Of a stretch of DNA of 7,013 bases, positions 1-5,636 are shown piece after piece (positions within the stretch are counted from its first letter, which is position 1; the number at the start of each line of letters is the position of its first letter). The notes beneath the pieces were generated by a model. It ran no database searches. It had not been told where the DNA came from and was given only the letters and a program-made list of their open reading frames with translations. The stretch spans positions 1 through 7,013 of the forward strand of contig JASHZA010000332.1 in assembly GCA_030042765.1 (NCBI GenBank). The letters run 5' to 3'. Origin of the DNA: Candidatus Binataceae bacterium (lineage in GTDB: Bacteria > Desulfobacterota > Binatia > Binatales > Binataceae). Both the position numbers and the translations under genes were made by a program.

Positions 1-40
1 GCGAGAGCAGTTCGCCGAAGGTCTTGCGCTGCTTCGACTA
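1..40 (-). other. In-frame continuation of the acyl-CoA dehydrogenase beyond the TAG codon
   Basis: Reading on through TAG (40-38) in the same frame gives SKQRKTFGELLS up to the window edge. Together with the residues before the stop (AALRIAID) this matches the C-terminal helix signature of acyl-CoA dehydrogenases, of the form A..YA..R.QFG..L. The stop occupies exactly the conserved tyrosine position. No frame change is needed, so a single base change from TAC or TAT explains the break. Confidence 0.85.
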
Positions 41-862
41 GTCAATCGCTATTCGCAGGGCCGCCACGCCGACGCCAATATTGCAGGCCGAGTAGGGAAA
101 GCGCAGTCCGGTCAGCAGGTCCATGCAGAGGCTGAGGCCGCCGCCTTCGGGTCCGAGGCGCTGCGCGACCGGTATGCGGCAGTCCTCGAGGTGGACGATG
201 TTGGGCAGAGCGGCAGTGCGAATCACCTGGAAGGGACGGGCGGTAAAGCCAGGCGTGCCCCTCTCGATGATGAATGCGGTGACGCCGGCGCGTCCGGCGG
301 TGGGGTCGGTGCGGGCGAAGACGACGCCCCATTCCCCCTCGTGCGCGTGCGAGGTGAAGATCTTGGTGCCGTTGAGGACGTAGTGGTCGCCGTCGCGCAC
401 GGCGCGGCATTGGATTGCGCCGGCCGGATCGGAACCGCCGGACGGTTCGGTAATCGCGAAGAACGTGTAGGTGGCGTTCTCGAGCGTCGATACCGCGTAT
501 TTCCGGATCTGCTCCTCGGTGCCGGCCCAAATCACGGGCGGCGGATTGCGTCCGAAGACACCGGCGCCCGGATTGTAGAGGCCCATCCGATGCTGGCACA
601 TCTCCTCCATCAGGACGCACATCTCGAACGTCCCAAGCCCGCCGCCGCCGTATTGTCTGGGCGATCCCATGCACCACATCCCGGCGGCCTGCACCTTTTT
701 GGCGATGCGCCAGTAGTTGTCCTCGGGAATTTCGGCGGCGTCGGGATCGACGCGGCTTTCGGCTGGGATAACCTCGTCGCGGATGATGCGGCGGACCTGA
801 TCACGGAGCGTGATGAGTTCCTGGGGCAGTTGGTAACCGTTCGCGCGTTCGTCTTCCATCAT
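38..862 (-). CDS. Acyl-CoA dehydrogenase, reading frame ended by an in-frame amber codon
   Basis: FAD-dependent acyl-CoA dehydrogenase family enzyme, which would oxidise an acyl-CoA to the 2-enoyl-CoA and pass electrons to ETF. The chosen start (ATG at 862-860, MMEDE) has a GGGAG ribosome site 5 nt upstream and overlaps the DUF4838 stop as ATGA; the reading frame extends 25 codons further upstream, but that stretch overlaps the previous gene. The 274 residues up to the stop hold the N-terminal helical domain (about 14-130), the FAD-contacting strand motif AITEPSGGSD (136-145), the NGTKIFTSHAH segment (164-174) of the beta domain, and the start of the C-terminal helical domain (about 240 on). 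Family members are usually about 380-400 residues, so roughly 100 are missing, including the region that normally carries the catalytic glutamate. The stop is TAG at 40-38, and homology resumes in frame beyond it. It is either a pseudogene, a sequence error, or a readthrough gene. Acyl substrate cannot be told. Confidence 0.88.
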   Translation of the reverse strand: MMEDERANGYQLPQELITLRDQVRRIIRDEVIPAESRVDPDAAEIPEDNYWRIAKKVQAAGMWCMGSPRQYGGGGLGTFEMCVLMEEMCQHRMGLYNPGAGVFGRNPPPVIWAGTEEQIRKYAVSTLENATYTFFAITEPSGGSDPAGAIQCRAVRDGDHYVLNGTKIFTSHAHEGEWGVVFARTDPTAGRAGVTAFIIERGTPGFTARPFQVIRTAALPNIVHLEDCRIPVAQRLGPEGGGLSLCMDLLTGLRFPYSACNIGVGVAALRIAID

Positions 863-2886
863 GGTTTCTCCCGATCCGCCGCAGCCGCTTCGCTGAAGCG
901 CCGGCGCATCGCGTTCAGCCAGTTCTCGCTTATCCATTCGAGATCCCAGCTCGCCCAGGTATCGCCGATTGCGGGAGCGGACGCGCGGAGCCTGGCCAGC
1001 GAAGAGCCGATCCTGCCGATGGCGGTATCGGCTCGTGCATGCCGTTCGGCGCCGTGCTCGCTCACCGCCTCGATGTAGTCTGCAATTCCGCTTACAACTT
1101 CGCGGCTATAATGCCAAACGTCGCGCTCCGGCACGGCCAATGCCCTGTCCGCGCGGGCAACAATATGATCGGCCGCTGCGATCGCGCGCGTGATGGAGGC
1201 GTGGGCACTTTTAAGGTCGTGCACCTTCTGCGTGGGTGGCGGGAGCCGCGGGCGCATCACTTCGCCGCCACCGTCGAGAATGAGGGCGGAAGCGCGGGCG
1301 ATCGCACGGTACGCGTCGGCCATCTCGGACACGCACGCCGGATGTGTCGCCGCCACGGTATCGGCCAGGACGTGGTCGGGATCGAAATCAGGCGAACGCG
1401 TTCCCCGGGCGAAGGCTTCGAGATTGACCGGATAGGCAAGCACGCTGTGCGCGCCGAAGGTCAGGCACGAGACGCTGTCGAGGCCAAGCGCCTTGTAGGC
1501 ACGGAGGTCGCGCGCGATCACGGCCGGGGTGGCGCAGGCAAGACCGCCGAAAAGGATGGCGTCGGCATAGTACTCGAAAATATGGCCGCGCCCGTCGAAC
1601 AACTCGAGGTAGCGTTTGAGCGACTCGAGGTAGCGCGGATTCACCTCGCAGGCACCGTCATCAATCGCGTGGCTATAGCATCGCTCGCGCGGCGCCCATT
1701 CGAAGAATACGTTGAAGTGCGGCAGCAAGCCGGGATCGGGTTCGAGCGTGTCGTGGTACGCGAGATAAGCAATCGGCGGTCCGTCAGGAAGCCGATTCGC
1801 GATGGCGTCTGCGATCGCATTGACGACACGCATATACTGGAGTTGTGGCGACAGCGCGGCGCAGTCGTTGCATTGGCACCACGCACCCTTCTTTACGTCG
1901 GCACCCCAGATATGCAGCAGAGCGCATTCGGGGTTCTCACGCGCGTAGCGCACCGCACTATCGCTGACAATCGCCAAGGCCTCCGGATTCGACACACACA
2001 AATTCCCCCGGCGACTGCGCCGTCTCTCACGATCCGTCGGAAAAAGTTCCGGCCTCGCGTCGAACTGGTTGCGCGGCAACAACAACTGAAGCACGTGCCC
2101 GCCGTACTCGGAGGCGATGCCCCGCTCACCATAGAGGGGAGCCAGCTCATCGATTTTGAGACGGCTATCAACGGTATGGCGGATGTACGAAAAGGCGTTC
2201 AGCCCCCGCGCACCCATCCAGGCGATGAACGCACGATCGGATTCGAGATGGCGCGCGAGACGGTCGGGATTTTCGTAATGCCAGGTCATGATGTCGGAGA
2301 CGAAAGCACGGCGACCGAACGCCGGGGCGACCGCGCCGGCCTCGACGATGTCGAGGCCGGCGCGGTCGCAATATGGAAGCCGGGGCGTGCCGCCCACCGG
2401 GAAGCACGCGCCCAGGCGCTCGAGCAGGTCGTAGGCGGCGTGGAGCACGGCGCGCTCCGTGCCGCCCGCGAGCACGAGCGAGCCACGGCGCAAGGCGGAA
2501 TCGGGAGCGCTGGCCGGGACAGCTTCGCGCCATAGCGCGAAGCTGTCCCGGCCGGGCGCGGGTAACTCCGGTGATGGGGTTCCGCGTGGCCCCTGCGCCG
2601 CGCTCAAGCGCGGCGCAGGGGCCACACGGAGGTGACCGGGCGGGAGGGTCGGGTCGGCGGCCACTGGCACCGTTTCCTCCAGCATGATCGCGAGCGAATC
2701 TGCCAACTCGCGCGCCGCGAAGAGGACAGTTTCGCCCGCGGCCGCCGGATGAAATATGGTCAGCCCGGAGGCCTCGTAAGTTGCCTCCCGGTTTTTCGCC
2801 GATCGCCCCACGACTCGCCCGCCTCGTCCACGTTTTGCCCGACCAATCGGCACGTTTTGCCTCGTCAATCGGGATGATAACATCAT
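859..2886 (-). CDS. DUF4838 domain protein, glycoside-hydrolase-like
   Basis: 675-residue reading frame recognised as a DUF4838 protein. Residues about 42-160 resemble the alpha/beta N-terminal domain found before GH20/GH67-type barrels (FAARELADSLAIMLEE at 56-71; LVLAGG..RAVLHAAYDLLERLG at 137-159). Residues about 190-490 form the DUF4838 barrel, with HIWGAD (325-330), the cysteine cluster WCQCNDC (336-342), and RCY.H....AC..N (402-416), all typical of the family. The last 150 residues are helical. No signal peptide or membrane segment is visible, so a cytoplasmic location is likely, which is odd for a polysaccharide hydrolase. Substrate and activity are unknown. The start is uncertain: the ATG at 2886 lacks a clear ribosome site and the first ~36 residues are arginine-rich, cover a 22-bp tandem repeat and precede any domain; a GTG at 2811 is an alternative. 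Three strong DNA palindromes lie within residues about 88-187. The stop overlaps the next gene's start. Confidence 0.85.
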   Translation of the reverse strand: MMLSSRLTRQNVPIGRAKRGRGGRVVGRSAKNREATYEASGLTIFHPAAAGETVLFAARELADSLAIMLEETVPVAADPTLPPGHLRVAPAPRLSAAQGPRGTPSPELPAPGRDSFALWREAVPASAPDSALRRGSLVLAGGTERAVLHAAYDLLERLGACFPVGGTPRLPYCDRAGLDIVEAGAVAPAFGRRAFVSDIMTWHYENPDRLARHLESDRAFIAWMGARGLNAFSYIRHTVDSRLKIDELAPLYGERGIASEYGGHVLQLLLPRNQFDARPELFPTDRERRRSRRGNLCVSNPEALAIVSDSAVRYARENPECALLHIWGADVKKGAWCQCNDCAALSPQLQYMRVVNAIADAIANRLPDGPPIAYLAYHDTLEPDPGLLPHFNVFFEWAPRERCYSHAIDDGACEVNPRYLESLKRYLELFDGRGHIFEYYADAILFGGLACATPAVIARDLRAYKALGLDSVSCLTFGAHSVLAYPVNLEAFARGTRSPDFDPDHVLADTVAATHPACVSEMADAYRAIARASALILDGGGEVMRPRLPPPTQKVHDLKSAHASITRAIAAADHIVARADRALAVPERDVWHYSREVVSGIADYIEAVSEHGAERHARADTAIGRIGSSLARLRASAPAIGDTWASWDLEWISENWLNAMRRRFSEAAAADREKP
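868..872 (-). promoter_or_regulatory. Ribosome binding site of the acyl-CoA dehydrogenase
   Basis: GGGAG on the minus strand, followed by 5 nt (AAACC) and then ATG at 862-860. It lies inside the last codons of the DUF4838 gene and fixes the dehydrogenase start, supporting translational coupling between the two genes. Confidence 0.7.
2327..2369. repeat. Perfect inverted repeat, 20-bp arms, 3-nt loop
   Basis: Arms 2327-2346 and 2350-2369 (left arm GCGACCGCGCCGGCCTCGAC) are exact reverse complements around GAT. It lies inside the DUF4838 gene and encodes residues 173-187 (CDRAGLDIVEAGAVA) between the N-terminal domain and the barrel. No T run follows on either strand, so it does not look like an intrinsic terminator. 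Confidence 0.93.
2512..2553. repeat. Perfect inverted repeat, 19-bp arms, 4-nt loop
   Basis: Arms 2512-2530 (GGCCGGGACAGCTTCGCGC) and 2535-2553 are exact reverse complements around CATA. The whole element is 42 bp, a multiple of three, and encodes DUF4838 residues 112-125 (GRDSFALWREAVPA). Its sequence is unrelated to the other two palindromes except for the GC-rich stem top (CGCGC next to the loop, as in the element at 2581-2630). Confidence 0.93.
2581..2630. repeat. Inverted repeat, 18-bp perfect core arms extended to 23 bp with one mismatch
   Basis: Core arms 2586-2603 (GTGGCCCCTGCGCCGCGC) and 2608-2625 are exact reverse complements around TCAA. Beyond one mismatch (2585/2626) pairing continues for four more bases on each side (2581-2584 with 2627-2630). 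It encodes DUF4838 residues about 87-102 (core VAPAPRLSAAQGPR, 88-101), a proline/alanine-rich linker-like stretch. Only 27 bp separate it from the palindrome at 2512-2553. Confidence 0.93.
2829..2872. repeat. Tandem direct repeat, two 22-bp units
   Basis: Unit 2829-2850 (CACGTTTTGC then CCGACCAATCGG) is followed directly by unit 2851-2872 (CACGTTTTGC then CTCGTCAATCGG). They agree at 18 of 22 positions, with the four differences adjacent (unit positions 12-15). The string GCCTCGTC of the second unit also occurs just before the first (2821-2828). Because 22 is not a multiple of three the copies are read in different frames, so this is not a peptide repeat. It may be an operator-like site or slippage product at the 5' end of the DUF4838 gene. 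Confidence 0.75.
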
Positions 2887-2998
2887 TCGGTAGCGCTTAG
2901 TCGTCTGTTATGGCGTATGGGCCGCGCCGGTATAGCCGAACGCTTCTGCGTCGTTAGGGCTTCCGCATCGCGTGCCGCCGTCGGTGACAAGGATAACC
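2887..2998. promoter_or_regulatory. Divergent intergenic region between DUF4838 and mrp
   Basis: 112 bp with no gene between genes reading outwards in both directions, so promoters for both blocks are expected here. No convincing -35/-10 pair was found. The best candidate for the rightward block is TATAGC (2932-2937) with a poor -35 (TTATGG, 2909-2914) 17 bp upstream. No terminator or riboswitch-like fold was recognised. Confidence 0.4.
2989..2993 (+). promoter_or_regulatory. Ribosome binding site of mrp
   Basis: AAGGA, 5 nt before ATG at 2999. It decides the start in favour of this ATG over the upstream in-frame GTG at 2972, which would add only nine residues outside the domain. Confidence 0.75.
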
Positions 2999-4060
2999 AT
3001 GCCGAGTCCGCAGGAAATTCTCGCCGAGCTTAGAAAAATCAGATATCCGGGTTTAACACGAGACATCGTCTCGTTCGGGATGATCAAGGATATTGAGGTC
3101 GCGAGCGGCGGCGTGACCGTAATTCTAAGCACTGCGTCGGTTAAGCCAGAGGCAATCGCCCGGATTTCCAACGACGTGCAGCAAGCCGTGGCGGCGATGA
3201 CAGGAGTTCCCGCCGTCAAGGTCGAGATCGAACAGGCGCCAACGCTGCGCATGACTGCGGCGACGTTGCAAAAGCGGGCGATCCCCGGCGTCAGGCATGT
3301 CATCGCGGTCGCCAGCGGCAAGGGCGGCGTCGGCAAATCCACGGTCGCTGTGAATCTCGCGCTGGCTCTTGCGGCGATGGGATGGCGGGTCGGCCTGATG
3401 GACGCGGATGTATACGGGCCGAGCGTTGCGATGATGGTCGGCATCGGCGAGCAGGTGCGGGTCACAAAGGACCGCCGAATCGTTCCGCTCGAACGCTTCG
3501 GGGTGCGCTACGTGTCGATGGCGCTGTTCATCAGTGACGAAACCGCCGTCATCTGGCGCGGGCCGATGGTAACGAAGCTCGAGAGCGAGTTCCTCTTCAA
3601 TGTCGAATGGGGCGACCTGGACTGCCTGGTGATTGATATGCCGCCGGGGACCGGCGACGCTCAGCTCACGATTACGCAGCGGGTGGCGCTCGACGGCGGC
3701 GTGATCGTCACCACGCCGCAGGAAATCGCCCTGCTCGACGTGAAGCGCGGGGTTGCGATGTTTCAGGAGGTCAACGTCCCCGTGCTCGGCGTGGTCGAGA
3801 ACATGAGTTACCACCTTTGCCGCAAGTGCAACCATCGCCAGGAGATTTTCGCTCACGGCGGTGGCGAACGGCTCGCGCAGGCGCTCGCTGTGCCCTTTCT
3901 CGGGGCGCTCCCGATGGTGCGCGAATTGCGCGAGGGCGCCGACAGCGCGAGCCCCCTCGTGGCAACTCGTCCCGACGACCCAGTAAGCGCGATTTTCAAG
4001 TCGATGGCGTCGAAAATAATTGCGCGGCTTGACGCGTCCGGCGCAGCGAAGCCGGCTTAA
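2999..4060 (+). CDS. mrp: Mrp/ApbC-family iron-sulfur cluster carrier ATPase
   Basis: 353-residue P-loop NTPase of the Mrp/ApbC/Nbp35 family, a cytoplasmic dimer that carries and delivers [4Fe-4S] clusters to apoproteins. Residues about 4-80 are a MIP18 (DUF59) domain. The ATPase domain follows: deviant Walker A GKGGVGKST (107-115), switch I MDADVYGPS (134-142), Walker B VIDMPPGTGD (211-220), and the CxxC cluster-binding motif CRKC (274-277) followed by the family signature IFAHGGGERLA. Length is normal and complete. Oddity: where many MIP18 domains carry a cysteine (TPACP-like), this one reads TASVKP (45-50), so the domain's reactive cysteine seems absent; the cluster-binding CxxC is intact. 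Start chosen from the AAGGA ribosome site. It heads a rightward block, with the next gene only 7 bp downstream. Confidence 0.95.
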   Translation: MPSPQEILAELRKIRYPGLTRDIVSFGMIKDIEVASGGVTVILSTASVKPEAIARISNDVQQAVAAMTGVPAVKVEIEQAPTLRMTAATLQKRAIPGVRHVIAVASGKGGVGKSTVAVNLALALAAMGWRVGLMDADVYGPSVAMMVGIGEQVRVTKDRRIVPLERFGVRYVSMALFISDETAVIWRGPMVTKLESEFLFNVEWGDLDCLVIDMPPGTGDAQLTITQRVALDGGVIVTTPQEIALLDVKRGVAMFQEVNVPVLGVVENMSYHLCRKCNHRQEIFAHGGGERLAQALAVPFLGALPMVRELREGADSASPLVATRPDDPVSAIFKSMASKIIARLDASGAAKPA

Positions 4061-4067
4061 CGCACAG

Positions 4068-4823
4068 ATGACGTTTGCGATTTTCGATATCGAAACGCGT
4101 GTCGACAAGCATCTGCTGAACCGGGCTTTCTTTGCGCACGAGGGGCTTGGCCACGAGGAAGCGTACCAGCGATTCCGCGAGCAGTTGGGCCTGCGCGGGG
4201 GCGACTTTTTCCCGTTGACGTTGCACGTGCCGATTTCGATCGCGGTCGGGAACGCGGGCGAAGACCACGTTCTGCGATCGGTCGAGAGCCTGGCGCTGTC
4301 CGACTACTCCGAGGAGCAGCTCGTGCGTGAATTCTGGAAACGCGCGGAGCATTTCCGCGGATGCCTGGTCAGCTTCAACGGACGGCGCTTCGATCTTCCG
4401 GTGCTCGAACTGGGCGCGCTGCGTCATGGGCTCTCGGCGCCGACCTACTTCAACGATGCCGACTCGGCGCGATCGCGCTACGCGTCTGAGCGTCACCTCG
4501 ACCTGTTCGACTTCCTTACGAATTTCGGCGCAATTGGGTTGCGTGGTGGAATGGATCTGCTTCTCAAGATGATCGGGATGCCCGGCAAGACCGAACTCAA
4601 CGGCGCGCAGGTACAGGAGTATTACGAGGCCGGGCGTCTCGACGAAATTCATCGCTATTGCCGCACCGACGTGATCCAGACCTATTTCCTCTTTTTACGG
4701 GTCGAGCTCTTGCGTGGAAGGATCGAACAGGCCGCCTATCGTGCGGCCTGCGACGCGTCCGCGCACTTCCTGAAAGAACTAGCCGCGGCGCCTGCCGAAG
4801 CGGGTGAGGCGCAACAGCGATGA
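4068..4823 (+). CDS. Predicted PolB-like DEDDy 3'-5' exonuclease
   Basis: 251-residue protein of the ribonuclease-H-fold DEDDy family, matching the group described as a predicted 3'-5' exonuclease related to the PolB proofreading domain (Pfam DNA_pol_B_exo2 type). The metal-binding residues are all visible: Exo I FDIET (D7, E9), Exo II NGRRFD (N104, D109), and Exo III YCRTD (Y197, D201). The family features RHLDLFDFL (142-150) and GMDLLLKMIGMPGK (161-174) are also present. No polymerase domain is attached and there is no signal peptide, so it is a stand-alone cytoplasmic nuclease, probably trimming DNA 3' ends; the true substrate is unknown. The start (MTFAIFDIET) places Exo I at the very N-terminus as in homologues; the ribosome site is weak. 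It lies 7 bp after mrp and its TGA overlaps the next start codon. Confidence 0.9.
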   Translation: MTFAIFDIETRVDKHLLNRAFFAHEGLGHEEAYQRFREQLGLRGGDFFPLTLHVPISIAVGNAGEDHVLRSVESLALSDYSEEQLVREFWKRAEHFRGCLVSFNGRRFDLPVLELGALRHGLSAPTYFNDADSARSRYASERHLDLFDFLTNFGAIGLRGGMDLLLKMIGMPGKTELNGAQVQEYYEAGRLDEIHRYCRTDVIQTYFLFLRVELLRGRIEQAAYRAACDASAHFLKELAAAPAEAGEAQQR

Positions 4824-5584
4824 CAGCGCGACCGACAGTCTCGCTGATCGTAATCACGCGCGACGAGGAGCGGCTGATCGGCCAGTGCCTCAAGAGCGCC
4901 GCCTCCTTCTGCAATGAAATGATCGTGGTCGATTCACTTTCGACCGACCGCACGGTTCAAATAGCTAAGGAGCTCGGGGCGCGCGTCTTTTTGCAGGAAT
5001 TCACCGACTATGTGCGGCAGAAGCAGATCGCGCTCGACCATGCGACGTCGCAATGGGTGCTGCTGCTGGACGCGGACGAGCAGGCGACGTATGCGCTCGG
5101 GCGCGAGATCGAAGAGGTAATCAGCGCGCCAAACGCCGCCGACGGGTATCGCATCCAGCGCGTGCTGTACCATCTCGGCCATTACTACACGCGGCCGATC
5201 TACCGGGATCGCCCGGTGCGCCTGTTCCGGCGGGAAGGGGGGCATATCGGCGGCCTCGACCCGCACGACAAGGTGATCGTCGACGGGCGTGTCGGCCGGC
5301 TCAGCTCGCCGATCCTGCATTTCAGCTACCGCGATATCGCCGACCATGTTGCGACGATCAACCGCTTCAGTACACGCGCGGCGGCGGAAATCGAACCGTC
5401 CGCGCTGTCGGCAATCCGGATGTTCACCCATCCGCTGTGGCGCTTCATCAATTTCTATATCGTGCGGGGCGGATTCCGTGACGGCGGGCGCGGACTTTAT
5501 GCGGCGATGACCGCCGCATTCTACGTGTTTCTCAAGTACGCCAAAGTCTACGAGCGCAGGCTCAAAGCACTTCATCCGCGCTAG
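4820..5584 (+). CDS. Family 2 glycosyltransferase, WaaE/KdtX-like
   Basis: 254-residue GT-A glycosyltransferase of family GT2. It opens with the nucleotide-sugar fold (VSLIVITRDEERLIGQCLKS, 7-26; IVVDSLSTDRT, 35-45), carries the metal/nucleotide motif LLLDADEQ (81-88), and has the RDRPVRLFRR segment (129-138) and C-terminal pattern GLYAAMTAAFYVFLKYAKVYE typical of the WaaE/KdtX-like group that adds a sugar to the lipopolysaccharide inner core. A short hydrophobic, membrane-associating tail (about 203-240) is visible; it probably works at the inner face of the cytoplasmic membrane. The donor and acceptor sugars cannot be read from sequence. ATG overlaps the exonuclease TGA (ATGA), with GTGAGG 10 nt upstream, so it is probably translationally coupled. 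It ends with TAG at a natural C-terminus, showing that TAG is used as a real stop in this genome. Confidence 0.92.
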   Translation: MTARPTVSLIVITRDEERLIGQCLKSAASFCNEMIVVDSLSTDRTVQIAKELGARVFLQEFTDYVRQKQIALDHATSQWVLLLDADEQATYALGREIEEVISAPNAADGYRIQRVLYHLGHYYTRPIYRDRPVRLFRREGGHIGGLDPHDKVIVDGRVGRLSSPILHFSYRDIADHVATINRFSTRAAAEIEPSALSAIRMFTHPLWRFINFYIVRGGFRDGGRGLYAAMTAAFYVFLKYAKVYERRLKALHPR

Positions 5585-5636
5585 AATCCGCACCACTTTT
5601 CTTATCGGCGATAACTGATAACGTAGGCGTGGCTAC
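5585..5636. other. Short intergenic gap with repeated GATAAC
   Basis: 52 bp between the glycosyltransferase and the ABC exporter. It holds GATAAC twice (5610-5615 and 5617-5622) and a small TTATC/GATAA inverted repeat (5602-5606 with 5610-5614). No T-rich terminator is present, so read-through into the exporter is likely. Confidence 0.35.

Noticed and set aside
1602..1635. 13-bp direct repeat ACTCGAGGTAGCG twice, 21 bp apart, in the DUF4838 gene
   Set aside because: The spacing is exactly seven codons and encodes a helical heptad (RYLESLKRYLEL), so a protein-level or chance explanation is enough.
1039..2535. 498-codon open frame on the plus strand opposite the DUF4838 gene (also 191-1078 opposite the dehydrogenase)
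   Set aside because: No recognisable domain, arginine/glycine/valine-rich composition, and the opposite strand carries clear family motifs; long antisense open frames are common in GC-rich coding DNA.
2327..2630. Palindromes read as intrinsic terminators or an integron/attachment site
   Set aside because: No T run follows any stem on either strand, they lie within an open reading frame, and no integrase or attC-like core was seen.
3058..3074. 7-bp-arm stem-loop (ACGAGAC-ATC-GTCTCGT) in mrp
   Set aside because: Short enough to arise by chance in 7 kb and inside conserved coding sequence; not comparable with the 18-20 bp palindromes.
4082..4095. 14-bp perfect palindrome TTTCGATATCGAAA near the start of the exonuclease gene
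   Set aside because: It coincides with the codons of the catalytic FDIE motif, which is naturally near-palindromic; no loop, no second copy.
3125..4108. 327-codon open frame on the minus strand opposite mrp
   Set aside because: Histidine/arginine-rich with no domain, fully covered by the well-supported mrp gene.
5582..5584. TAG of the glycosyltransferase as a second recoded codon
   Set aside because: The protein already has its full family length and C-terminal pattern; reading through adds only nine unremarkable residues before a TAA.
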